64,000 nucleotides of DNA, from the NCBI GenBank assembly GCA_963732405.1, contig CAVSZG010000004.1:310001-374000 (forward strand). Direction: 5' to 3'. The stretch is from JAUIAI01 sp963732405. Lineage in GTDB: Bacteria > Pseudomonadota > Gammaproteobacteria > Burkholderiales > Burkholderiaceae_E. A program made the translations under genes and the position numbers. Below the pieces are notes generated by a model. The model did not search any database. It had not been told where the DNA came from and was given only the letters and a program-made list of their open reading frames with translations. This document shows, piece by piece, positions 17,649-25,771 of the stretch (positions are counted from its first letter, which is position 1; every line of letters starts with the position of its first letter).

Positions 17649-18289
17649 TTACCTTCGCGTTATCCAAGGGACGCATCTTCGATGACACCCTGCCCTTGCT
17701 GGCCGCAGCAGGCATTCATGTCGATGCCGCCCGGGCGGGCGGCCGTGAACTCATCGTGCCGACCGATGTGGCCGGCATCCGGGTGATCATCGTGCGTGCC
17801 AGTGACGTGCCCACCTATGTGCAACATGGCGCCGCGGATCTGGGTGTCGCCGGTCGCGACGTACTCATCGAGCATGGCAGCGACGGTCTGTACCAGCCCA
17901 TCGACCTGGGCATTTCGGTGTGCCGGCTCAGCGTGGCCGCACCGCAGGGGTTCGACTACCCGGCCGCAGTACGCCGGGGCGCGCGGCTGCGCATCGCCAC
18001 CAAATACACCACGGCGGCGCGTGAACATTTTGCGCGAAAAGGCGTGCATGTCGACCTCATCAAACTCTATGGTTCGATGGAACTGGCGCCGCTGGTCGGT
18101 CTGGCCGATGCAATCGTTGATCTGGTGTCGACCGGCAATACCCTTCGTGCCAACGGCCTGGTGGAGGTTGAACACATCATGCCGGTATCGGCCCGTCTGG
18201 CCGTGAATCAGGCCGCGCTGAAGACCAAGGGTGAACAATTGCGGCCCATTCTGGCGCGGCTCAAGGCAGCCGCATCCTCCCATGAATGA
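17645..18289 (+). CDS. hisG: ATP phosphoribosyltransferase, short form (HisG-S)
   Basis: HisG joins ATP and PRPP in the first step of histidine biosynthesis. The 214-residue product is the short form, lacking the C-terminal regulatory domain of the long enzyme. Such forms need the HisRS-like subunit HisZ for activity and histidine feedback. Recognisable segments are ITFALSKGR, HGAADLGVAGRD, IATKYTTAAREHF and the PRPP-binding DLVSTGNTLRANGL. No hisZ is in this window. hisD begins within its last codons. Confidence 0.96.
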   Translation: MITFALSKGRIFDDTLPLLAAAGIHVDAARAGGRELIVPTDVAGIRVIIVRASDVPTYVQHGAADLGVAGRDVLIEHGSDGLYQPIDLGISVCRLSVAAPQGFDYPAAVRRGARLRIATKYTTAAREHFARKGVHVDLIKLYGSMELAPLVGLADAIVDLVSTGNTLRANGLVEVEHIMPVSARLAVNQAALKTKGEQLRPILARLKAAASSHE

Positions 18290-20759
18290 CGTCATGAATA
18301 TCGCTGAACCGATTCGTCGGCTGGACAGCGCCCATCCTGATTTCCAGGCACAGCTCGATTCACTGATCCGCTACGAGCCCGGTGAAGACCGGCGCATCAT
18401 CGCGGTCGTGAGCGACATCATCGCCGATGTGCGGGCCCGTGGTGACGAGGCATTGTTGGCCTACACGCGGCGTTTCGACCGGCTCGAGATCGCCGACGCG
18501 ACGTCCCTGCAAATACCGGGCGCCGAATTGCGCGGTGCGTTTCAGGATCTGCCCGCTGAACAGGCTGAGGCTTTAAAAACGGCCGCCGCCCGGGTGCGGG
18601 CCTTTCATGAGCATCAGGCCGGCACGAGCTGGACCTACACCGAGCCCGATGGCACGCGTCTGGGGCAGCGCATCAATGCACTGGACCGGGTCGGGCTCTA
18701 CGTGCCGGGAGGCAAGGCCGCCTATCCCTCGTCGGTGCTGATGAACGCACTGCCGGCCCAGGTGGCCGGCGTTGGTCGCCTGACCATGGTCGTGCCGACA
18801 CCGGACGGCATACGTAATCCGCTGGTGCTGGCTGCCGCCCATGTCGCCGGCATCCAGGCGGTTTATACGGTTGGCGGTGCACAGGCGGTGGCCGCGCTTG
18901 CCTTTGGCACCCGGACCATCGCCGCGGTGGACAAGATCACGGGCCCCGGCAATGCCTATGTGGCCGAAGCCAAACGTCAGGTGTTCGGCGTGGTCGGCAT
19001 CGACATGATCGCCGGGCCCAGCGAGATCCTCGTGGTATCAGACGGCTCGGTCGACCCGGACTGGGTGGCGATGGACATGTTCTCGCAAGCCGAACATGAT
19101 GAACTGGCCCAGGCCATTCTGCTGTGTCCGGACGATGCCTTCATCGACCGGGTTCGGGCGAGCATCGCCCGGCTGCTGCCCAGCCAGCCGCGCTCGGCCA
19201 CCATTGCCCGGTCCCTGGCCGACCGAGGTGCGCTGATTCGTGTGGCCGACATGGCGCAGGCCTGTTCAATCGCTTCACGGATCGCGCCCGAGCATCTCGA
19301 GATTCTGGCGAAGGACGCCGATTCCTATGTTGATGCCATCCATCATGCAGGCGCGATCTTCATCGGTCCGTATTCATCCGAAGCGCTGGGCGACTATTGC
19401 GCCGGCCCCAATCATGTGCTGCCCACGATGCGCACCTCACGGTTTTCCTCGCCGCTGGGTGTCTACGACTTTCAGAAGCGCAGCAGTCTGATCGAGGTGT
19501 CGGCGCAAGGCGCGCAGCGGCTTGGACCCACGGCCGCCACGCTTGCCGATGCCGAAGGCCTGGCCGCCCATGCGCAGAGTGCCCGCCTTCGCCTTGACAC
19601 GCGGGTGTCTGCACTGTCAGCACTCGCGGCCGGATCAGCCGGGGCCGTGCCCGCGTCCGCGTCGACGCCATCGAGGGCAGACACGGATGCCGGCCAGGTG
19701 GTGTTGCGGGCGATCGCGCCGGCCGTACGCCGGATGCATGCTTACCCCGTACCCGAGTCGGCGGGCTTTCTGAAGCTCGACGCCATGGAAAATCCCTATA
19801 CGCTGCCCGACGATCTGCGGGTGAAATTCGGCGCCCGACTGGCCGCGCTCGACATCAATCGGTATCCGCGACCCGGTTACACCGCGCTCAAGGCGGCCAT
19901 TGCCCAGACGATGGGCGTGCCCGAGGGTTACCCGGTGGTGGTGGGCAATGGCTCGGATGAACTGATCAGCATGCTCAACCTGGCCACCCGCGGGTGCGGG
20001 CCGGTGCTGGCACCCACGCCAACCTTCGTGATGTACGAGATCGGCAGTGCCCTGGTGGGCAGCCGCTTCATCGGGGTCGACCTGGATGAGGATTTCCAGC
20101 TCCGCCCCGAGGCCATGCTGGCGGCCATCGATGAACATTCACCGGCGCTGGTTTATCTTGCCTGGCCGAACAACCCGACGGGCGCCTGCTTTGATGAGCA
20201 GGCCGTTCAGGCCATCGTCGAGCGGGCACCGGGACTGGTCGTCATCGACGAGGCCTACCAGCCCTTCGCCCAGCGCAGCTGGATGTCGCGACTACCCACC
20301 GCGCCGAATCTGGTGCTCATGCGCACGGTCTCCAAAATCGGCCTGGCCGGTATCCGGATCGGTTATCTGGCCGCCGACCCGGCCATCACGGCCGAACTCG
20401 AAAAGGTGCGCCCGCCCTACAACATCAGCGTGCTCGATGAGGCGGCGGCCCTGTTCGCGCTCGAGCATCATGCCTTGCTTGGTGAGCAGGCGGCCCGCCT
20501 GCGCGAGGCCAGGCCGGTGATGGCGCAGGCCCTGGCCGCGTTACCCGGTGTGCAGGTGTTCGAATCGGCGACCAATTTCCTGCTGGCCCGGTTTGCCGAC
20601 GGCAACCGGGTCCATCGGGCGTTGCATGAGCGCAGCATCATGGTCAGAAACGTCGGCGCGATGCATCCCTTGCTGCGAAACTGTCTGCGGCTCACCATCA
20701 GCACGCCGCAGGAAAATGCCCTACTGCTGGATGCCCTGCGCGACATCCTCACTGACTGA
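18282..20759 (+). CDS. hisDC: Fused histidinol dehydrogenase - histidinol-phosphate aminotransferase (HisD-HisC)
   Basis: One uninterrupted 825-codon frame encodes two histidine enzymes. Residues 1-440 are HisD, which oxidises histidinol to histidine: LYVPGGKAAYPSSVLMN, the zinc ligands Gln269/His272 in SQAEHDE, the catalytic Glu337-His338 in APEHLEI, Asp371, and His430. A low-complexity Ala/Ser/Thr/Asp linker follows (about 441-475). Residues 476-825 are HisC, a class I/II PLP aminotransferase: NGSDELI, WPNNPTGACF, IDEAYQPF, the PLP lysine Lys685 in TVSKIGLAG, and RIGYLA. Both halves look intact. hisD and hisC are normally separate neighbouring genes; here no stop, start or frameshift lies between them. 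The ATG at 18282 overlaps hisG by 8 bases; 18294 is an alternative. Confidence 0.95.
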   Translation: MNDVMNIAEPIRRLDSAHPDFQAQLDSLIRYEPGEDRRIIAVVSDIIADVRARGDEALLAYTRRFDRLEIADATSLQIPGAELRGAFQDLPAEQAEALKTAAARVRAFHEHQAGTSWTYTEPDGTRLGQRINALDRVGLYVPGGKAAYPSSVLMNALPAQVAGVGRLTMVVPTPDGIRNPLVLAAAHVAGIQAVYTVGGAQAVAALAFGTRTIAAVDKITGPGNAYVAEAKRQVFGVVGIDMIAGPSEILVVSDGSVDPDWVAMDMFSQAEHDELAQAILLCPDDAFIDRVRASIARLLPSQPRSATIARSLADRGALIRVADMAQACSIASRIAPEHLEILAKDADSYVDAIHHAGAIFIGPYSSEALGDYCAGPNHVLPTMRTSRFSSPLGVYDFQKRSSLIEVSAQGAQRLGPTAATLADAEGLAAHAQSARLRLDTRVSALSALAAGSAGAVPASASTPSRADTDAGQVVLRAIAPAVRRMHAYPVPESAGFLKLDAMENPYTLPDDLRVKFGARLAALDINRYPRPGYTALKAAIAQTMGVPEGYPVVVGNGSDELISMLNLATRGCGPVLAPTPTFVMYEIGSALVGSRFIGVDLDEDFQLRPEAMLAAIDEHSPALVYLAWPNNPTGACFDEQAVQAIVERAPGLVVIDEAYQPFAQRSWMSRLPTAPNLVLMRTVSKIGLAGIRIGYLAADPAITAELEKVRPPYNISVLDEAAALFALEHHALLGEQAARLREARPVMAQALAALPGVQVFESATNFLLARFADGNRVHRALHERSIMVRNVGAMHPLLRNCLRLTISTPQENALLLDALRDILTD

Positions 20760-20788
20760 ACCGCTGAACTCCCGGATAACCCGCCACC

Positions 20789-21376
20789 ATGCGTGCAGCA
20801 ACCGTTCGACGCGATACGGCCGAAACCCAGATCGAAGTGAGCCTGGATCTGGATGGCAGCGGCCGCCAGTCGCTGGCGACCGGCGTCGCCTTCCTGGATC
20901 ACATGCTCGACCAGATCGCCCGTCACGGTCTGATCGACCTGAGCGTCAAGGCGCAGGGCGATCTGCATATCGATGCCCATCACACCGTCGAAGACATCGG
21001 CATCACCATCGGCCAGGCGCTGGCCCAGGCGATCGGCGACAAACGCGGCATCTGCCGGTATGGCCACGCCTACGTGCCGCTGGACGAGGCCTTGTCGCGG
21101 GTGGTCATCGACTTTTCGGGCCGTCCCGGCCTGCATTTCGGGGTGGAATTCCGGCGGGCCATGATCGGTGGTTTTGATGTCGACCTGGTGCGCGAGTTCT
21201 TCCAGGGCCTGGTCAATCACGCGAACATCACCTTGCACATCGACAATCTGCGCGGCGACAACGCCCATCATCAGTGCGAGACCATCTTCAAGGCCTTCGG
21301 CCGGGCGTTGCGCATGGCGGCTCAGACCGACTCGCGCACCCAGGGCCGCATCCCTTCGACCAAGGAGCACCTGTGA
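20789..21376 (+). CDS. hisB: Imidazoleglycerol-phosphate dehydratase
   Basis: HisB removes water from imidazoleglycerol phosphate to give imidazoleacetol phosphate. The 195-residue product is the monofunctional dehydratase without the N-terminal phosphatase domain of the E. coli enzyme. It has the manganese-binding histidine motifs FLDHMLDQIARHG, DAHHTVEDIGI and DNAHHQCETIFKAFGRAL. It lies 29 bp after hisDC. Histidinol-phosphate phosphatase must be encoded elsewhere. Confidence 0.96.
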   Translation: MRAATVRRDTAETQIEVSLDLDGSGRQSLATGVAFLDHMLDQIARHGLIDLSVKAQGDLHIDAHHTVEDIGITIGQALAQAIGDKRGICRYGHAYVPLDEALSRVVIDFSGRPGLHFGVEFRRAMIGGFDVDLVREFFQGLVNHANITLHIDNLRGDNAHHQCETIFKAFGRALRMAAQTDSRTQGRIPSTKEHL

Positions 21377-21377
21377 G

Positions 21378-21393
21378 CCGCCTGCGCAGGCGG
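21378..21393. repeat. 16-bp perfect palindrome between hisB and hisH
   Basis: CCGCCTGCGCAGGCGG is a perfect dyad two bases after the hisB stop, in the 53-bp hisB-hisH gap. No T-run follows. It may affect mRNA stability between the two genes, or be chance in GC-rich DNA. Confidence 0.5.
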
Positions 21394-21429
21394 TCGGCCC
21401 TGCGGAACGACGAGCGCTGAGCGACGGTC

Positions 21430-22086
21430 ATGGCAAGCATTGCAGTGGTCGACTATGGCATGGGCAATCTGCGCTCGGTCGCGCGGGCGATCGAGCATGT
21501 CGCGCCTCGCCACCGGGTTGTCGTGACCGGTTCGGCAGCCGACGTGGATGCGGCCGAACGGGTGGTGTTTCCGGGGCAGGGCGCGATGCCCGACTGCATG
21601 CGTTTTCTGGGCGAATCGGGGCTGATCAGCGCCCTGCAACGGGCGGCCAGGAGCAGACCCCTGCTGGGCGTTTGCGTGGGCGAGCAGATGCTGCTGGATC
21701 AAAGCGACGAGTCTTCCGATGGCCGGCCGACTGTCGGGCTGGGGCTGATTCCAGGCCGGGTCGTGCGGTTTCCCGAGCAACATGACGCGGCGGGCCTGCG
21801 GCTCAAGGTGCCGCACATGGGCTGGAACCGGGTTCACCCGGTGAGCGGCGGATCGGCCACGCATCCGTTGTGGCAGGGCATCACCGACGGCTCCTGGTTC
21901 TATTTCGTTCACAGTTACTTTGCGGTTCCGGCCAATTCGGCCCATATTGCGGCAGAGACCGATTACGGTATGCGCTTTACCTGTGCGGTGGCCCGGGATA
22001 ACATTTTTGCGACTCAATTTCATCCCGAGAAAAGTGCCGGCACGGGTCTACGCCTCTACGAAAATTTCGTTGCCTGGAAGCCCTGA
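21430..22086 (+). CDS. hisH: Imidazole glycerol phosphate synthase, glutaminase subunit
   Basis: HisH hydrolyses glutamine and channels ammonia to HisF. The 218-residue product has the class I amidotransferase triad: the cysteine in LLGVCVGEQML, and the His and Glu in FHPEKS near the C-terminus. It starts MASIAVVDYGMGNLRSV, as expected. The usual betaproteobacterial marC-like gene between hisB and hisH is absent. Confidence 0.96.
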   Translation: MASIAVVDYGMGNLRSVARAIEHVAPRHRVVVTGSAADVDAAERVVFPGQGAMPDCMRFLGESGLISALQRAARSRPLLGVCVGEQMLLDQSDESSDGRPTVGLGLIPGRVVRFPEQHDAAGLRLKVPHMGWNRVHPVSGGSATHPLWQGITDGSWFYFVHSYFAVPANSAHIAAETDYGMRFTCAVARDNIFATQFHPEKSAGTGLRLYENFVAWKP

Positions 22087-22145
22087 GACCGTTGCCCGAC
22101 ATTCCCACCGACACTGAATCCCAGTTCCTTCCGTTCATCCGGTGT

Positions 22146-22171
22146 CCGGGCGCTTCGAGTGCGGCGCCCGG
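22146..22171 (+). terminator. Hairpin between hisH and hisA (possible attenuator or stability element)
   Basis: CCGGGCGC and GCGCCCGG form a perfect 8-bp GC stem with a 10-base loop, followed by TTTCC, in the 120-bp hisH-hisA gap. The T-run is too short for a strong terminator. Partial termination or protection of mRNA ends is possible. Confidence 0.4.
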
Positions 22172-22206
22172 TTTCCACTCACCTTAATCTTCGCCATCCT
22201 CATCAC

Positions 22207-22974
22207 ATGCTGCTAATTCCTGCCATCGACATCAAAGACGGACGATGCGTGCGCTTGCGCCAGGGCAATATGGACGACGCGACCGTGTTTTCCGAGGATC
22301 CGGCAGCCATGGCGCGCCATTGGCTCGACAAGGGGGCACGTCGCCTGCATCTGGTCGATCTGGATGGCGCATTCGCCGGCAAACCCAGAAACGAAACCGC
22401 AATCCGCACCATCATCGACGAGGTTGAGGATGCGGTGCCGATCCAGCTGGGCGGCGGACTTCGCGACCTCGATGCGATCGAACGCTTTCTCGACCTGGGC
22501 ATTGCCGATGTGATCATCGGCACCGCGGCGGTCAAGAACCCCGGTTTCCTGCGCGACGCCTGCGGCGCCTTCGTGGGTCAGGTGATCGTCGGGCTTGACG
22601 CCCGGGACGGCAAGGTGGCCACCGATGGCTGGAGCAAGATGACCGGTCACGATGTGCTCGATCTGGCGCGCAAGTTCCAGGACTATGGCGTCAAGGCCGT
22701 CATCTATACCGACATCGGACGCGACGGGATGATGACCGGCATCAATGTGGCGGCGACCCGCCGGCTGGCCTCCGAGTTACTGATTCCCGTCTATGCCTCG
22801 GGCGGAGCGTCGTCGCTGGCCGATCTCGAAGCCGTTTGCGAGGCGGCCGATGATGGTGTCGAGGCCGTGATACTGGGCCGCTCGCTCTACGAAGGCAGCA
22901 TCGACCTGCAGGCCGCCCAGGCGCTCGTGGACCGCTTGCGCCCGCCCTTCGTGCCGCCTGCCGACAGCGACTGA
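22207..22974 (+). CDS. hisA: Phosphoribosylformimino-5-aminoimidazole carboxamide ribotide isomerase
   Basis: HisA is the TIM-barrel isomerase that opens the ribose ring of ProFAR to PRFAR. The 255-residue product begins MLLIPAIDIKDGRCVRLRQG with the catalytic Asp in AIDIKDG and the second Asp in IYTDIGRDGMMTG; phosphate-binding loops are visible at QLGGGLRD and ASGGASSLAD. I chose ATG 22207; an upstream ATG at 22159 adds residues before the conserved start. It lies 22 bp before hisF. Confidence 0.96.
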   Translation: MLLIPAIDIKDGRCVRLRQGNMDDATVFSEDPAAMARHWLDKGARRLHLVDLDGAFAGKPRNETAIRTIIDEVEDAVPIQLGGGLRDLDAIERFLDLGIADVIIGTAAVKNPGFLRDACGAFVGQVIVGLDARDGKVATDGWSKMTGHDVLDLARKFQDYGVKAVIYTDIGRDGMMTGINVAATRRLASELLIPVYASGGASSLADLEAVCEAADDGVEAVILGRSLYEGSIDLQAAQALVDRLRPPFVPPADSD

Positions 22975-22996
22975 TTGCCCGGACCTGTTCATCGTC

Positions 22997-23767
22997 ATGC
23001 TCGCCAAGCGCATCATTCCGTGTCTGGACGTCACGGCCGGCCGGGTTGTCAAAGGGGTCAATTTCGTCGAGCTGCGTGATGCGGGCGATCCGGTCGAGAT
23101 TGCGCGTCGTTATGATGAGCAGGGCGCCGATGAGCTCACTTTCCTCGACATCACCGCCTCCAGCGACGAGCGGGACATCATCCTGCATGTCATCGAGGCA
23201 GTTGCCGACCAGGTGTTCATTCCACTCACGGTGGGTGGTGGCGTGCGCGAGGTGGCCGACGTGCGTCGCCTGCTCAATGCCGGTGCGGACAAGGTATCGA
23301 TCAACACGGCCGGCATTACCGACCCTGACTTCATCGCCCGCGCCAGCGACCGTTATGGTGCACAGTGCATCGTCTGCGCCATCGACGCCAAGTCGGCGGG
23401 GCCGGGACGCTGGGAGGTCTACACGCATGGTGGCCGCCGCGGCACGGGTCTGGATGCCGTGCAGTGGGCGCAACGGGTCTGCGCGCTCGGCGCCGGCGAA
23501 ATCCTGCTCACCAGCATGGATCGCGATGGCACCCGCCAGGGCTTCGATATCGCGCTGACCCGGGCGATCAGCGATGCCGTACCCGTGCCGGTCATCGCCT
23601 CGGGTGGCGTGGGTTCGCTGGATCATCTGGCCGATGGCGTGATCGACGGTCATGCCGATGCCGTGCTGGCCGCGAGTATCTTTCATTTTGGTGAGTTCAC
23701 GATCCATCAGGCCAAACAGGCGATGGCGGCCCGAGGAGTCGCGGTACGATTCGCTGATGATCAATGA
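22997..23767 (+). CDS. hisF: Imidazole glycerol phosphate synthase, cyclase subunit
   Basis: HisF uses ammonia from HisH to convert PRFAR to imidazoleglycerol phosphate and AICAR. The 256-residue TIM barrel begins MLAKRIIPCLDVTAGRVVKG with the catalytic Asp in CLDV. It also shows LTVGGGVREVADVRRLL, and LTSMDRDGTRQGFD around the second catalytic loop. Its end overlaps the hisI start by 11 bases. Confidence 0.97.
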   Translation: MLAKRIIPCLDVTAGRVVKGVNFVELRDAGDPVEIARRYDEQGADELTFLDITASSDERDIILHVIEAVADQVFIPLTVGGGVREVADVRRLLNAGADKVSINTAGITDPDFIARASDRYGAQCIVCAIDAKSAGPGRWEVYTHGGRRGTGLDAVQWAQRVCALGAGEILLTSMDRDGTRQGFDIALTRAISDAVPVPVIASGGVGSLDHLADGVIDGHADAVLAASIFHFGEFTIHQAKQAMAARGVAVRFADDQ

Positions 23768-24248
23768 AGGCCTGACGCGAGGCAGTGCAGTGCTCAGTGA
23801 ATCCGATACCGCGACCGACGAATCGGCCTGGCTTGACCAGGTGCGATTCGATGATCGCGGTCTGGTCTGTGCAGTGGCCCAGGATGCCGAATCCGCCAGA
23901 GTCCTGATGGTGGCCTGGATGAATCGCGAGGCCTTGCGCGAGACGGTCAGCTCCGGGCAGGCGGTGTACTGGTCGCGATCCCGCCAGGCACTCTGGCGCA
24001 AGGGTGAGCAGTCGGGTCATGGCCAGCGCGTGCGCGAAGTTCGCCTCGATTGCGACGGGGACTGTGTGCTGCTGCAGATCGAGCAGGTGGGTGGCATTGC
24101 CTGTCACACCGGTCGCCAATCCTGCTTTTTCAGCCGCCTGGTCGATGGGCGCTGGACCAGCACCGATCCGGTTCTCAAATCGCCGGAGCAGATGTACGGT
24201 CGCCCGTCGGCAGGTGCCATGTCGGACCCCACCGAGACGCCCCGATGA
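23757..24248 (+). CDS. hisI: Phosphoribosyl-AMP cyclohydrolase
   Basis: HisI opens the adenine ring of phosphoribosyl-AMP, the third step of the pathway. The 163-residue product carries the hallmark metal-site motifs WSRSRQALWRKGEQSGH, DCDGDCVLLQ and CHTGRQSCFF. About 25 residues before the conserved region are extra. The ATG at 23757 overlaps hisF; a GTG at 23790 would give a more usual length. The stop overlaps the hisE ATG. hisI and hisE are separate, unlike the fused E. coli gene. Confidence 0.95.
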   Translation: MINEGLTRGSAVLSESDTATDESAWLDQVRFDDRGLVCAVAQDAESARVLMVAWMNREALRETVSSGQAVYWSRSRQALWRKGEQSGHGQRVREVRLDCDGDCVLLQIEQVGGIACHTGRQSCFFSRLVDGRWTSTDPVLKSPEQMYGRPSAGAMSDPTETPR

Positions 24249-24589
24249 GCGAGCGCCCGGTCGCCGATTCACAGGTGCTCGACGAACTCGCTGCCGTGAT
24301 CGCTTCGCGCCGTCACCAGAGCCCCGAGTCCAGTTATGTGGCCAGGCTGTTGCACAAAGGGCCGGATGCGGTGCTCAAGAAAATCGGTGAGGAAGCCACC
24401 GAGACCGTGATGGCCGCCAAGGATGGTGATCCGGTGCGCATCGTGTCGGAAACCGCTGATCTCTGGTTTCACTGCCTGGTCATGCTCGAGCAGCATCATC
24501 TGCATCCGCGCGATGTCCTGGCCGAGTTGCGTCGCCGAAGCGGTGTCAGCGGTCTTGACGAGAAGGCCGCACGGCCGCAACCAGATTGA
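24245..24589 (+). CDS. hisE: Phosphoribosyl-ATP pyrophosphatase
   Basis: HisE removes pyrophosphate from phosphoribosyl-ATP, the second pathway step. The 114-residue product is an all-alpha MazG-like protein with SSYVARLLHKGPDAVLKKIGEE, then EATETVMAAKDGD and ETADLWFHCLVML, which hold the metal-binding acidic residues. The ATG at 24245 overlaps the hisI stop. hinT follows 13 bp later. Confidence 0.95.
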   Translation: MSERPVADSQVLDELAAVIASRRHQSPESSYVARLLHKGPDAVLKKIGEEATETVMAAKDGDPVRIVSETADLWFHCLVMLEQHHLHPRDVLAELRRRSGVSGLDEKAARPQPD

Positions 24590-24602
24590 ACGGAGCAAAA
24601 CC

Positions 24603-24974
24603 ATGTCCCTTACCCACAAGGCCGATTGTCTGTTCTGCCGGATCGTCGCCGGCGAGATTCCGGCCCGCAAGGTCTATGAGGATGACGACATCATGGCCTT
24701 TCACGACATCAATCCGTCGGCGCCGGTACATTTCCTGATCGTGCCGCGTATCCATGTCGAGAATCTGTATGACGCCGACATGAAGCATCAGGCGATATTG
24801 GGCAAGATGCTGGGCATGAGTGGCGATCTGGCGAAGGCTCAGGGCTGTACGGATGGCTTTCGCGTGGTGATCAACAATGGTCGGGTCGGCAGGCAGGAGG
24901 TGTATCATCTGCACATCCATGTCATGGGGGGGACGGAACCATTGCGCTCCGGCATGAAGCCCGCCCAGGGCTAG
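24603..24974 (+). CDS. hinT: HIT-family purine nucleoside phosphoramidase
   Basis: HinT-type proteins hydrolyse aminoacyl- and lysyl-adenylates and AMP phosphoramidates. The 123-residue product starts with CLFCRIVAGEIPARKVYEDD and ends with the histidine triad YHLHIHVMGG. The position between hisE and tatA is conserved in betaproteobacteria, though a functional link to either is not established. Confidence 0.93.
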   Translation: MSLTHKADCLFCRIVAGEIPARKVYEDDDIMAFHDINPSAPVHFLIVPRIHVENLYDADMKHQAILGKMLGMSGDLAKAQGCTDGFRVVINNGRVGRQEVYHLHIHVMGGTEPLRSGMKPAQG

Positions 24975-24996
24975 CCCCTGTTCAGGAGATTCATTC

Positions 24997-25203
24997 ATGG
25001 GTACCTTGAGTATCTGGCACTGGCTGATCGTGCTGGTGATCATCATGCTGGTCTTTGGAACCAAGAAGCTGCGCAACATCGGGTCTGATCTGGGCGGTGC
25101 GGTTCGCGGCTTCAAAGAGGGCGTCAAGGAAGGCGCGGATCAGGCGGGTACCGAGACCACTGCCGCCAAGACCATCGACGTGGACGCCAACGAAAAGCGC
25201 TGA
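24997..25203 (+). CDS. tatA: Twin-arginine translocase subunit TatA
   Basis: TatA oligomers form the pore of the Tat pathway for folded proteins. The 68-residue product has one N-terminal membrane helix, then the hinge FGTKKLRNIGSDLGGAVRGFKEG, the amphipathic helix typical of TatA. A short charged tail follows. AGGAG lies just upstream of the ATG (ttcaggagattcattc). Confidence 0.95.
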   Translation: MGTLSIWHWLIVLVIIMLVFGTKKLRNIGSDLGGAVRGFKEGVKEGADQAGTETTAAKTIDVDANEKR

Positions 25204-25321
25204 TCCCGTCCTGCTGGCCGCTCACGCCTTTCACCCGTTTCCTTTGCAGTGTTCTGGCGGCTGAGCGCCACATCCCCCGGCGATCGGGTCGCGCACGGCA
25301 CCGGCTTGCGGATTTGCATTC

Positions 25322-25771
25322 ATGTTCGATATCGCATTTTCCGAGATGGTCATCATGGCCGTGGTGGCCTTGATCGTCGTCGGGCCCGAGCGCTTGCCCA
25401 AGCTCGCGCGCCAGGTCGGCGAATGGATGGGCAAGCTTCAACGCTATGTGGCCGATGTCAAATCCGACCTGAACCGGCAGATGGAGCTCGAGGAGCTGCG
25501 CAATATCAAGGCCCAGGTCACCTCGGCTGCGCGCGACCTCGAAAAGTCCGTGCGCGATACAGTGGACTCCACCCAGAAAGACTTCGATTCCCTGAGCACC
25601 TCGATGACCGGCGAGACCGTGGCCGAATCAGCAGCCCCCGCCGAAGCCGTTGCCGCCAAAACCGACTGGGACCGGATCTATGAAACCCGACGGACCCGCG
25701 ACCGCTTGCGCGAGCGCCGCATCGAGCGCGAGAAAGAACTGGGTCGCAGGCGTCCACGGCGCCGCTGGTAA
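25322..25771 (+). CDS. tatB: Twin-arginine translocase subunit TatB
   Basis: TatB forms the substrate-recognition complex with TatC. The 149-residue product starts MFDIAFSEMVIMAVVALIVVGPERLP, whose Glu and the GPERLP motif separate TatB from TatA. A long charged amphipathic and probably helical region follows and the tail is Arg-rich. It lies 118 bp after tatA; its TAA overlaps the tatC ATG. Confidence 0.95.
   Translation: MFDIAFSEMVIMAVVALIVVGPERLPKLARQVGEWMGKLQRYVADVKSDLNRQMELEELRNIKAQVTSAARDLEKSVRDTVDSTQKDFDSLSTSMTGETVAESAAPAEAVAAKTDWDRIYETRRTRDRLRERRIEREKELGRRRPRRRW

Noticed and set aside
22742..24001. A 419-codon minus-strand open frame
   Set aside because: It is opposite hisA, hisF and hisI and spans several intact genes; the product has no recognisable features.
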